64,000 nucleotides of DNA from Eutypa lata (taxonomy: Eukaryota > Ascomycota > Sordariomycetes > Xylariales > Diatrypaceae). Shown here piece by piece: positions 10,547 to 21,617 of this stretch. Below the pieces are notes generated by a model. The model worked only from the letters and a program-made list of their open reading frames with translations, did not search any database and was not told the DNA's origin. Both the position numbers and the translations under genes were made by a program. How positions within the stretch are numbered: the stretch's first letter is position 1; each line of letters begins with the position of its first letter. The DNA is taken from contig JAKULF010000008.1 of assembly GCA_022661535.1 (NCBI GenBank), positions 2,728,001 to 2,792,000 on the forward strand, in the 5' to 3' direction.

Positions 10547-11494
10547 TTAATTTCTCATGGGGCGGATCTGACGAGCATGGTGACGGGCGAGGCGGCGGGC
10601 ATTGCTGGAGCCAGCTTCAGCCCTAAGCCAGTCGATGAAAGTGTCAAGAGTGAAAGTCTCGGGGAGAGCAGTCGAGGTAGGAACGGCGGAGGTGGTAGTG
10701 GAAGCCTCAGCCTGGATCGACGTCGTGGGAGTAGCGGTCTGGGTAACTACAGCGCTCGCGGAGGTGGTGGTGGTGGGTGCAGCAGTCGTGGTTGGCTGCG
10801 CAGTCGAGCTTCCAGATCCCGAGCCCGAGCCGGAACCAGAGCCAGAGCCCGAGACGGTAAAGTCAACGCACGATTCGTAGGTCTGGTCGATCGACTCGGC
10901 GTTCCAGTACCATTGGATGACGCAGTCACCGGCGGTGGCACACTCGCTTCCGAGGTCGCTCGGGATGGTGACGTCGAAGCTGGTCTGGTCGGAAGGGATC
11001 GTGTGCGAGTTAGAGGCATAGTCGTCCCAGGAGATCAAGGGGTCTCCAATGACCGAGTTGGAGCTGGTCTTGACGATAGAAACGTTCGCCACGCCGGTGT
11101 GAGGAGCCCGGATGTCGACCGTGAAGGGCACGACCTGGCCAGCGGTGAAGGACTGGACATTGGCGGTGTTGTCATCGAACTTGAAGCCCTTGCAAAGCCA
11201 GATGTTGCAGGCCGACTCGTCGTAGTCCGTTTGACTAGAGGCAACTTGCAGCTCTCCTTGGATATTGCCTGGTGAACTTATTATTAGCAAACTGTGCACC
11301 ACAGCGTTTACAACCCATCTCTGAGAATGCTTACCGTAGTTGTCGGATTCCTGGTTACTAGCGACTTGCTGGCCGCAGGCAGCGGCCATGGCATCACCGG
11401 GCATTCTTGCGGTTGGCGAAGTAACAAAGCCGTGACCAGCAACGGTCGAAACGAGGCCAGCAAGGCCGACGGAGATAGCGAAGACAGACTGCAT
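10547..11494 (-). CDS. Secreted LPMO-like chitin-binding type-4 protein
   Basis: Predicted extracellular protein of 293 residues in two exons (11335-11494 and 10547-11268) split by a 66-nt intron (11269-11334, GTAAGC..CACCAG). Reading through the intron would insert about 22 unrelated residues. The signal peptide ends in ...TVAG and leaves His21 (HGFVTSP) as the mature N-terminus, the first ligand of an LPMO histidine brace; a second candidate His is in APHTG. The central region matches fungal proteins annotated with the cellulose/chitin-binding type-4 domain (PF03067). Then come a Gly-Ser linker, a Thr/Ser/Ala-rich segment and a conserved-looking C-terminal tail with FIDWLR and a basic HHARQ element. 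Copper-dependent polysaccharide oxidation is plausible but unproven; a non-oxidative surface role is the alternative. Confidence 0.82.
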   Translation of the reverse strand: MQSVFAISVGLAGLVSTVAGHGFVTSPTARMPGDAMAAACGQQVASNQESDNYGKHSQRWVVNAVVHSLLIISSPGNIQGELQVASSQTDYDESACNIWLCKGFKFDDNTANVQSFTAGQVVPFTVDIRAPHTGVANVSIVKTSSNSVIGDPLISWDDYASNSHTIPSDQTSFDVTIPSDLGSECATAGDCVIQWYWNAESIDQTYESCVDFTVSGSGSGSGSGSGSGSSTAQPTTTAAPTTTTSASAVVTQTATPTTSIQAEASTTTSAVPTSTALPETFTLDTFIDWLRAEAGSSNARRLARHHARQIRPMRN

Positions 11495-12669
11495 CGTGGC
11501 GGTTTGTTTGGTTGTTGTTGTTGTTGTTGTTTGTGTGATTTCGTGAGACGGAGTGTGCTGTAAAGAAAGTGGTAGGTAGGTAAAGCTCCAGGCGGAAGGA
11601 TTGACTCAAAAAGTGAAAAAAGAATGAATTCTGTATAAAGCGAATGGATAGTCTCAGACTACACGAAATCGACGACGAAGAGAAGACTGGCTATGCTGAA
11701 ACAAATGAGAACGACGAAGAGGGAACATCGTTGCTACTTTATATATCATAGGCGCTGGTTAGAACGGCGAACCTATTCCCAACTAACTCGTGGCTTCGCT
11801 CAGCTACTAGGGCTATAAGGCTAAGTGGGGGACGACTACCTATCGTGTCAGGTGTAGCAAAATGAAGGGGTATTCTAGGGGCGACTCAAGGTGTTGGACG
11901 AATCGACAGAGGCTCGTGGCGCGAGGAGGCTCAAAGGGCACTTGATTATCGGCCCATGAACCTGGCGGTTTAGATAGATAGCGAACCAGAGCGGTGGGAC
12001 CAACGTTTCAATCGTGAATTCCTAACTTTGTTTCATGTTTATAGAGCTTCTACTTTCGAATGTTTCTATGTGGGTCCTGCCAGGGGTGTTTATCGTATAC
12101 CTAGCTGGCCTGCTCAAGAGCCTCATGCTTAACCTCAAACCAAGCTATACTAAGAATATGCTGGGCTCCCGAAGAAAGAGTTTCATCAATACTCTAGCGG
12201 GCGTCTCGCCGCTTCGACAGTTGTATAGAACGATAGAAGGGTGCACCCCCACTATAATTGGTATATTAAGGAGACGGGATCCATAAAAGGACGGGGAGAC
12301 CCATGTGCCCATCGCACCATCATACTTATCACGCCCCGACCCGCTTATCCGGTCTTAACGAAACGAATATCTGGTAACTCAGCTATGCTGCTAAAGAATC
12401 CCGGCTGCAAATCATAGAACAAATGATCGTCAAGCTGAAAGTCGGGTCCGAAAATAGATTGCTCATCAATTGGTTATTCGGTCGGTTACACATTGACCAC
12501 ATAGAATTGGACATGCTTAACTAAGTAATTTTAAAGCGTAAATGGGGTATTGAAGACGAGCGGGTCTAGTAGCTCGGGAGGCGTACATAGTCGTTTTTCT
12601 ATACGCCTCGTGATTCGTTCGCATAACGGTATATTACTCGCTAAACGGACAAACTCAAATAAAGTCTAT
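11495..12669. other. LPMO-like gene promoter region
   Basis: About 1.2 kb upstream of the LPMO-like gene and downstream of the ABHD12-like gene. It begins with a trinucleotide run in the likely 5' leader. An 83-codon frame at 12035-12286 has no recognisable features. Confidence 0.5.
11511..11531. repeat. (GTT)7 microsatellite
   Basis: Seven tandem GTT units (AAC on the minus strand), 17 bases upstream of the LPMO-like start codon, so probably in its 5' leader. Confidence 0.85.
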
Positions 12670-13860
12670 CTATTTGATACCTTCGTCGAAGGCCCGTAAC
12701 ACTGCTAAACTAACAACAGGGTACGACATAATCCTGTCATGTAAGCCGTACTTCGTTATTTCCTCCCTGATAACACCCCTATCTGTTCTTCTCTCCATCA
12801 CCCAGCCACCAGCTCCACGCTCCGACCTTGACTTTTGCTTCTCCTGCTCCAGTTCCTCATAACTAATACCGCTCGGTAGAGACGCGTTCACAGCGTGCCA
12901 GAAGATCTGATCACTATGTGACCACGGAATGTCGTAGTCGTCTTCCGCATGGATTATGCTGATATGGTATTTCGAAGTCTCCCCAAGTAAGCCCTCACAT
13001 CGGTGCACAAACTCCGCGACTTTATCTTTACTAGGCCACTTGCTGACGATGAGCGTGTTAAGAAGCGATAGTAAGCTCGGGAACCGAGCAATAGGATCGA
13101 GAAGAGGAATCCTCCCCGCAAGGCGGTACGTAGCGGTGAGGAGCTCCACGTCGGCGAAAGGCGCGACCAGGACCATGCCGGAGAATAAGGTAGGCTCGGG
13201 AAGGCTTGCCAAGTGATGCGCAAGTGAAATGGCGACACCGGTACCGATAGACTGTCCGAAGAGAACAATGCGTGAAGGTGGAATCCCGGCATCTTTTATA
13301 GCCCACTCTGCGAGAGCTAGGGCGTCTATGAGTAGACCTTCCTCAGAGGGGGCTCCGGTGCTGGATCCGAATCCTCGGTAGTCTATCGCGACAGTGTGTA
13401 TCCTATCCGGCGCGCCGGCAGACATAGCCCGGTAGCTCGGCGGCCGCCAACCGGAGCCTAGGGTGCCGGCAGCACCGTGGAAGTAGAGGACCAAAAGTGA
13501 AGATGGGTCATCTCGGAGCAGTTTAAAACTCAGCCGCTTCTTGATGTCTTCAGTGGTTCCCGACGACTCTGCGAGGAGCTCGTCTTCGTTTCGCCTGTAC
13601 AACTCTAAGGGGAGAATATGCCAGGCGTGCAGAGTCTCGCCGCCTGTGGTCGGGAGCGTGAAAGGCGTCACTTGGTTATGAAGAAATCCCCATTGCTCAG
13701 GCGTGGTGAGATCTTGAAACCAGGTCAGGGTTACACGATTGAGGTAGATGGCCTGGTTCTGGAGGAAAGGGGTCGTGAGGATGCCAATGAAGAGAACATA
13801 GACTCCAACCGATGCGACCAGAGCAAATGCAACAGACCTTAGCGCCCCGATCAGGCTCAT
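12670..13860 (-). CDS. ABHD12-like alpha/beta-hydrolase
   Basis: Intronless 396-residue serine hydrolase resembling ABHD12/Bem46-type enzymes, which act on lysophospholipids or monoacylglycerols at membranes. A single N-terminal hydrophobic segment (residues about 10-30) should anchor it. Next come the oxyanion-hole block YFHGAAG (126-132), the YRGFG block (161-165), the nucleophile elbow GQSIGTG with Ser204, an acidic cluster AEDDYD (305-310) providing the Asp, and His374 in GLHDR, giving a complete candidate triad. The insert between the Asp and His (about 330-365) is charged and probably surface-exposed. The ATG at 13860 is the first in frame. It lies on the same strand as the LPMO-like gene and the NLR-like gene, with no sign of functional linkage. 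Confidence 0.85.
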   Translation of the reverse strand: MSLIGALRSVAFALVASVGVYVLFIGILTTPFLQNQAIYLNRVTLTWFQDLTTPEQWGFLHNQVTPFTLPTTGGETLHAWHILPLELYRRNEDELLAESSGTTEDIKKRLSFKLLRDDPSSLLVLYFHGAAGTLGSGWRPPSYRAMSAGAPDRIHTVAIDYRGFGSSTGAPSEEGLLIDALALAEWAIKDAGIPPSRIVLFGQSIGTGVAISLAHHLASLPEPTLFSGMVLVAPFADVELLTATYRLAGRIPLLDPIARFPSLLSLLNTLIVSKWPSKDKVAEFVHRCEGLLGETSKYHISIIHAEDDYDIPWSHSDQIFWHAVNASLPSGISYEELEQEKQKSRSERGAGGWVMERRTDRGVIREEITKYGLHDRIMSYPVVSLAVLRAFDEGIK

Positions 13861-14688
13861 TGTATTGAAGATCCCCAGTTCCTGACACTTTATGATAGCT
13901 CATAGAGATAGGGTGACTGATGAGACTCTGAGATGAAAGGTCTGATTGCACGAGCCACAAATCTAGAAGACGAAATCCCAGGGACGTGAAGTATACTCGT
14001 GCGCAGCTAATCCAAGTCTAGCCTGACTTCGAACGGACACAGCCCTCTTTAAGGATATAATTAAGCAGACAAGTCTGCATAATGTTATAACAGCGGTACG
14101 TTAGTGTGGTTCGGGGTGGGGCGCACATTCCAATGATAGCAGCTGCTGCATCAACCAGCCAACGTATTAAAATACTTAATCGCAAACAACATAGTAAATA
14201 TATGATAGCACTACGACGTACAGCTGGGAAATAAAAGATATTGCATTTGTGTATAGGATACATTCTACTACGCTCCTAGCGGGATAATTACAGGAAACAG
14301 TACAAGCCAGTGTGTCAGAAGTACATAGATATCGACAAAGAACAGCCCATACCACTTCATGGTGTTACTCAATCGCCCCGATCTGTAAATAGAGTCTGGT
14401 TTACTGCAACGACCCGTATACCTGACGATAATCACCAACTATTGGTTAACTCAGCGCTGTATGCCTTTCCTAGCCTGTGCTTTTCAGTCTCCAAGGAAGA
14501 GGTGGTTCGGGATCATCGCCTTCTTCTTGTCGTTTGGTAAATTGGTGTCCCTTGTGCGTAAGTTCTCTTGACCACGAGCATTTGAAACAAAACACGAAGT
14601 CGCTACATTCCTTACACGCAAATACAGGGCCGTACATGGGCTATTTCTTGTTAGTAGCTATTGAAATAACGTTTCTTGTCTCCAAGAC
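13861..14688. other. Intergenic
   Basis: Promoter side of the ABHD12-like gene and 3' side of the NLR-like gene. No reading frame with recognisable features. Confidence 0.5.
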
Positions 14689-17600
14689 TTAACTTACTGC
14701 GAGACAACCGTTACAATTCCGACCTCTTGTCAGTTTTCCAGCTCGCGTCGGTTTTCCGTCCTTGAAAAGAGGAAGTACTCTAGACGATTCTCCGTCGTCA
14801 ATCATGCTAGCTTCAGCTGAATAGATGTCTGAGCCTGTACTACTCGTATCATCTAATGAATCTCCGTCATCATTTGATGCACGATACGGCTTCCTTCCGC
14901 GACGTAGTTGAGAAGTTACGCGGACTGATCGCCTTGCCACTGTCTGCTGGTTATGAAACTTTGCCACATCATCCATAGTCCAGCCATTATCAGACTTTTG
15001 ATTCATGTCGGCGTCGCAATCGATAAGAAATGCGACAATGCGATCAGATTTCTGTTTGCAAGCCCACATCAGGGGGGTCCATCCGTCGTTATCAGGCTGG
15101 TCCATTAGGTTACTACACATGCCCGAAACTAGGCTTCCCTCCAACCGAGTCTCTCTAGGTGTTGGTAAGCTCTTGTTGTAGCTGATTCCCAGACGTTGTG
15201 CCATATACGTCAAGGCCTTGATGCTACCGAAGCTCGCAGCATGATGAATAGCTGTACGTCCTTGTTTATCGCGGCGAAATATGCCATCGGGATCCCTATC
15301 AAGAATTTCGGAAACCCATTGAATACCAACAGTGGTCGCTGCAATGTGAATTGGGCTCCGTCCTTGTTCGTCTTCATTTTTGAGTGAAGTCCCAACACTA
15401 AGGAAATAGTCCATGGCGTCAAGTCCGCCATTTTGCTTTCGGAGAGCTACGGATGCGTTCAGGGCCGTACCCCATACCCCTCCCAAGGACTTAGGATCAG
15501 CAGACCGACTCACAAGAAGGTCGATTATTTCAATTGTCGTGTTTGACCACTTAGCGGTTGCTGCCGCATAGAGACTCGTTTCGCCATTGATGGCGCGACG
15601 GTTCACATCCGCATCTTTCTGAAGGAGCATCTTGACCAGCTCTAAGTTTGCGTTTCTCGCTGCGGAATGTAGTAGAGTGCCATAACGCGCAGACCTACTG
15701 TGTATCTCAGCCCCTCTCTCTATCAAGAGCTGTGCAATCCTAGTCTGCCCCTTCGCGATCGAAAGGTGAACTGCTCGCTCGTCCTCAAAAGACACATCAG
15801 CTTTGTGTTGAACGAGTATATTGACGGTTTCAAACGATTTGGAATAAACCCCGTTGACAAGAGCAGAGTCACCGTCCCCATCCTGTCCTTGGATATCAGC
15901 ATTTGCTTGCAGTAGTAATTTCTGCACAACAGGAGCACGCCCCGCCAGGATGGCTGAGTGGAAAGCCCGGTTTATTGATGATTCCCGATGCCTTTCAGCG
16001 GTGATTGGGAGCAGAATGTGCATGATCCGTTCATAACCTCCACATGCCGCATTTTCAAGGGCTGTCTGAAGGAACCAATCGTTTTTGTTCGCGTCTGCGC
16101 CGCGAGATATAAGCAATCTGACGGTATCTCGATTTCCAGATTTGGCCGCAAGCATAAGAGCAGTTTGCCCACTAGGGTTGGTGCTATCGACACGGGCATC
16201 TCTGTCAAGTAATAGCTCAATAACTGATTTATGCCCCCGTTCTGCCGCATGGTGTATGCACTGCTGTCGCTCTTTATCAAGTAAAGCAACATCAACACCG
16301 CGATCAAGAAGTAAACGGACGATGGGGAGGTGGCCATTCTTGGCCGCCCAATGTAAAGAGCTCAAGCCATCTGTCGTCATATCAGTTAGTAGCTGCATAT
16401 TCACAACTGTCAAGCCAGCTGAAGTAGTCTGCGGCAATAGCCTTGCAAGGGGGGGGGGGGGGCAAAGTAATCGATTGCAAATGGTTACTTACCGCCATCT
16501 GACGCTCCAAGTTCTGCGCCGTACTCAACAAGATGCTGGAAAATATCAAGATACCCGTACTGAGAAGCTCTGATGAGAGGCGTCATCGATTTAGAACCCT
16601 TGATGTTCAAGCTGTTTGTGTTCGACTCTATGAGTGCCCTTGCTATTTCTATCTCATTTTTGGCTACGGCAATATGAAGAGCAGTGTCCCCGGATTTGTT
16701 GGGCTCTGTAGCGCTTGCACCTTTTCTCAAAAGCCCGGTTACTGCCCCTATATGCTGGTTCTGGGTAGCAAGGAGCAGAGGCGTATCCCGCTCACAGTCC
16801 TTCATGTCGAACTTGATGGTATCTTGTTCTAGAAGCATCGTCAAAATTTCAGTCTGTCCTGTGGCAGCAACATAATGCAACGGGGTGCGCTCGCGTCGAT
16901 CTTTCGCATTCACTTCAACGTCTTGTAACTTTAGAATCTGGACCACGATTGTGCTATATCCCATGATAGTAGCCAAGTGCAGTGGGGTTCGCCCTTTTTG
17001 GTCCTTGCTATTGATCGATATATACGATTCGGACAAGCCATGTATCATCTCGTTATTTCCGTAAATAACTGAAAGATGTAAAACACTCGAAGGGCTTACC
17101 AAACCTGCATGACTGGTATCCTTGGTATCTACTGGTCGAGAGTGATTTTCCATGACTAGATCAAATAGGGTGTTTATGGTGTGCATGTTGCCTTCCATAA
17201 TAGCCATGCACAGAGATTTTTCTAACTGTAGTGATGGGGTTTCTCTTCCACCCTTGAGGTTGACAATGCGGTTGATAAGACCAGAATTTGGTGTAAGGGC
17301 GGCTTTCTCGAGTACCTCATTCAATATTGAGCTCCCGTGCACAGTCTCCAAGTAGCTGGTAAGCTCTTCGATGACTAGTTCTCGCTCATGAAGGGGTGTT
17401 TCAATTAGAGCTCTTGGTATTTCATCGGGGCTGCAGTCAAACGTGCGAAGCAGAAACTGAATGATGGGTACATGGCCAGCCTTAGCCGCTATACTTAAAA
17501 AGATGGCCTTGGTTTCCTTGTCGACGTTTGACTCATAGTCCTCTGACTGTGTCAAGGCTAATTTGAGAACGTCCTCCAATCCCAGGTGAATACAGAGTGC

Positions 17601-20220
17601 CATAACTTCACCTGAAGAATGCGCGAGGACGGGGATTTCTGGTATAGAATGGCCCTCAAATTGGCTGATATTCTTCCAGGCGGTTAGCCATTTTTCATCC
17701 TGCAATAATTGAAGCACTTTCAGGGTCGCTTCTGAGGGAGGGTTCACGATAGACCGGTAATGCATGGCCCAGTAATGTGCTGCATACACACAGAACCCAT
17801 CCTTCCATGCAGCTTGCTCGTCGTGTTTCTTTGACCCATCAGAAATGCTCCAATGACACTGGGACTGGTATACTCTCTCCATACGCTCAATTGACAGGTA
17901 AGCGAGACAGTATTTTGCTATTGTAAGGTGATTTACACCTATGGGTGCATCGGGCTCTTTCTCAGACTTGACAATTGAGTCTAATAGCTCTCTAAGCTGG
18001 GAGTCTAGTAGGTGAACTTCATCACCTTTGATATTTGTGATGTTCTTAAGGACTCGATTTACATCGCCCTTAAAATCGCGAGAATAATCCTCGTCTGATG
18101 GTTCACCCGTTGCCTGCAATGACGTTACCGTTGAAAGTTCTTGCAATCGAAGGGGGCGGAAGGAGTGCAACATCCAAGATAGAACTTTAAACCCCCAGTA
18201 ACGATCTTTGTGAGAGAGCCGGCTGAGCATATTCCGCAAAACATATTCCAGGGATTGATTATTGAGAGAGGCTAGTGCATCACGTACCATTCGCGGCGTC
18301 GTTTGGTTCATCGACATTTCTATGAATCCCACGTATAATTTCGCTTGCCAAGGTCTTGCACCCACAAGAGCTGTAACCTGGTTAACAATTTCATCCTCGA
18401 ATTGTCTTAGCCCAGGCTTGTTCCATACGAGATTGGTGAGATGACTTGAGACATGCTGTCTCATGGATAAGCTTTCAACCAAAGATATATGCAACGGAAT
18501 TTCGAGTCTGTTGTTTTGATGTGTACTGATGATGACTTTAAACCTCGATCCGGCGATGGATGCTAAAGCCGTAAGGTGTGAAAGAAACCAGAGTTTGTCT
18601 GGAGGACATTCTTGAAGTATGTTGATGGAACAAAGAATCTTCTTCGGAGTATTACATGAAAATATAATTCTCAACAACCGCCAGTTACTTGTAGGGTCAG
18701 CCTCTCCAGATGAGAGAAAAGATTCGCCAACTTCTATATCGGACATGAAGTCGAACCGGGATGGGTCGGCCATCAGTATCTGCATGAGAAGTGCGTTGCA
18801 GAGCTTATCAGCGGTGTTTCGCCGATAATCTGTCACATCTAAGGAAGCGCACGCGATAAGCGTTTCTTCGGGTGCGTACTGTTCCTTCAGTTTACTTAGC
18901 AGATATTGAGCCACATCCTCTTGTTGCAGGCCTCCTGTGCCAGTGATGTGCAAGATGGAAGCATGTTCATTAACTGCCCATGACTGGTAACTGGTGCAGT
19001 CTAAGAGATACTCTCTAGGGGTAGTTTTAGCACTCTTTTTTAAGGAGTAGTTGTTGAATTGCCGTCGGTATGGAGAACTGAGGAACTTTTGGTAGTTTGT
19101 GTACGAATAGAATGGGCTTCGCGAAACATTTTTCACTGCAGCTTTCAACACCTTCAAATCCTCTTCGTCGACAGAGAAGTGACACATGTTGATATGGCTT
19201 TTCCCTCTCCTCCCTAATGTTTTCTCCATTGGGTGTCCCACCAGAGTAGAAGTCTTCGATAGCACCTAAATTAACAAAAGCAAATGAGCTTCTTAGATTC
19301 ATCATCTTACTCTATCTCCCAATTGCCGACTTACGATAGGAATGCCATCTTCCAATTCTGTCTGTTCATCCTGATAAATGCTTAGTGTGTCGTATTGAGA
19401 CGCCAAGGGAACAAAGGATATAGTCGTTTCTCTCAGTTGTTCTCTAGTGGAGCTAGGTATACGTCCTATACGCCCGTCTATATGTGACTTGCGCAATTTC
19501 TGCTCCAACCTCCAGACTAGATCATGGAAATCAACAGGGTCGTTCGTCACCTGCTGAGGGGTCCCGACGAAAACCTGTTTTATGTAAGAGATGATCTTCT
19601 CGAGGCTTAGGGGAACACACCAATAGCTTTACAGAGGTCTCGATTAGGCGGAATTGAGGTATACAACGAGCGGCAAGTAGAGACTAATAAAATAAGCATC
19701 ACTCCAATGTGCGGGGAGTGTATGAAGGACGCACTTCTTTTACTATCATCCCACCTAAATCGTGTGCAATAATAACTATTGGAGTAGAATCGGTCATCGC
19801 CTATGTTTATCAGCGGGTATGCCCTTCCAGTATCGCCATATGTCCTTACATCACGCTTTCTGGAGATACACTCAAGTAGTTTAATTGAGATCTCGTTGAG
19901 AGGAGAACAACTGAGGCTTTCGAAGTAGTCGGGAGACTGGAAGACGGTGTCTGGATCATAATCGAACTCGACCATACTTCGAATAGGATAGTCGTGATCC
20001 GCTAGGAGTTCCGATAAGGGACTACCATCCCGGGGATTCCAGTTGCTTCCTGCAAGGCCATGAACCATGACAAGACTAAGGGGAATATTCAGCTTTAGAG
20101 ATCATTCAAGATTGCGGGTTTCCAGGTAGTGACCTACTCCCATTCCTTCCTAACGGAAAACTCGGGTTTTATCGGTGTCCCTCTACCTCCCCCCTGACTT
20201 TCAGTATCGTGAGGCTCCAT
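14689..20220 (-). CDS. NLR-like ankyrin protein with hydrolase-like head
   Basis: Reconstructed seven-exon gene of about 1706 residues: 20138-20220, 19850-20075, 19735-19800, 19633-19683, 19335-19574, 16493-19265 and 14689-16370. Introns are 62, 49, 51, 58, 69 and 122 nt and all phases agree. The first ~220 residues resemble the alpha/beta-hydrolase domain heading many fungal NLR-like proteins: VHGLAGS near the start, AHDLGG at 115-120, then FVGTP. The elbow carries Asp where active lipases have Ser, so it is probably not catalytic. A central NTPase-like region follows; its Walker A position (about 325-342, ITGTGGLQQED) lacks the Gly-Lys-Ser/Thr signature. From about residue 850 to 1640 there are many ankyrin repeats (TPLHLA, TALHIA, SLHWAA). 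The C-terminus has basic and acidic stretches. Such proteins are implicated in self/non-self recognition; the trigger and effect here are unknown. Confidence 0.78.
16449..16462. repeat. G14 homopolymer in NLR-like gene intron
   Basis: A run of fourteen G (C on the coding strand) inside the 122-nt intron 16371-16492 between two ankyrin-coding exons. Confidence 0.9.
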
Positions 20221-21617
20221 CGTTATGTAAGTAATTGATTGACGATGATTAGGGTTATATGATACACATAAATTCACGTATTTGTTTTAGTACACTTGCC
20301 TCTTGCTAACTCCGTAATATAAAACTTGAGTAGAATGGGTAGCAGCAGTCTGAGATACCTGTTTGCTAGAATATCAGATGCCACATTGCAGTCCAAGAGT
20401 CATACTGATGACGACTCCATTCCGCCCAAATCGGGTTAAGTACCCAACATAGCCGAGAACCAGTAGGTATGCAGAATGCTCAGGAAATCTGGTGTTACTA
20501 TTGGCAGCTGGACGACAAAGAAATATCATTTGTTGGTCATTCTTCACGAAGTATGTGCGACTGCTACTTGTGTGACGGCACAATATAGAATGCAATAACT
20601 ATACCGTTACACCATCAAAGGTGGAATGTTGTTACCTCGGCTGCTCGGGGCTAACCATCTTGCGTAGCCTTATATAGTAGGCTGTCACTTAGTGCCGTGA
20701 CAGTGTTGTCGCTATTCTCTTCTGGTCTATCCATGTATGCATGGCCTGTGAAGGCAGTTACTAATAATGCAAACTCTATAGCGAAAGGGGTTGTCATCAC
20801 GACTATCAGCGCTTCAGGTCCGTCAGGGGCCATTTCTACTTGGGTTAAACCCAAATCTGTCGACTTCCTGTTGCCAGGATTACAAATCCGTGTCGCTCGT
20901 CCTAAGCTTGTAGGTACTTAAAGGGGGAATTCCGGCTGATGGCAGCTCAACAGCAGCGGCATGTGCAAGCGGACTTGTTGGCGTTTTACTGAAGATCCCC
21001 TTGGCGGACAATACAGTAAATCAAGGAATTATGTGGAACACAAAAGATAGGAGCCAGAGGGTTACAAGTATTAGTATGTTGACACCTCTAAAAGCTATGT
21101 GGTAGAGCCCCCAATACAAAGACAATATCAAATCTCAGAGTTTCCCTCCTCACACATATTACAAAAAGTAAGTGGCAGCTGGCCGTTGGGCGTAGGAAGG
21201 AATGTAGCCGGAGATACAAAGTACTTTCGGGAATGGAATATATTCGACAGCTTCATCGCGAAGAAAGTGGACGATAAGGAGGCTTTTCGGAATTTAGTTG
21301 ACAAGCCAGAGCACCTAAGTGGGTAAATATATTACGGATAGTTATCTAGACCTAACTAAAGAATGGTCTAGTAGATGTAAAGTACGCTGGACTTAACATA
21401 ACACACCATCCATCCCCTGGGGCGTAATATAACTTAGTTAGAAGCCCCTGAGTATGCGTACCGTGTGGTTAGTAGAAATGCACTGTATAAACACTGTATG
21501 ACACCCCACCAACACACTAGAGCTAGAGCTAGGTACTACATGTAAGAAAGAGCACGAGAGACATCTTCTTAACAACTGCATGCTCCAAAACGACAACTGC
21601 CTACATATTAAACCATA
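20221..21617. other. Intergenic with a possible gene remnant
   Basis: Promoter region of both the NLR-like gene (-) and the LENG1-like gene (+), about 1.4 kb. A minus-strand frame spanning roughly 20651-20915 stays open without a good start and has a plausible hydrophobic stretch, but I do not recognise it and find no matching exons nearby. Confidence 0.4.

Noticed and set aside
10577..11275. 232-codon plus-strand frame
   Set aside because: Opposite-strand shadow of the LPMO-like gene, caused by its Gly-Ser and Thr-rich coding repeats.
16485..19265. 926-codon and 582-codon ankyrin frames as two separate genes
   Set aside because: A canonical 122-nt intron joins them in phase and rebuilds an ankyrin repeat across the junction.
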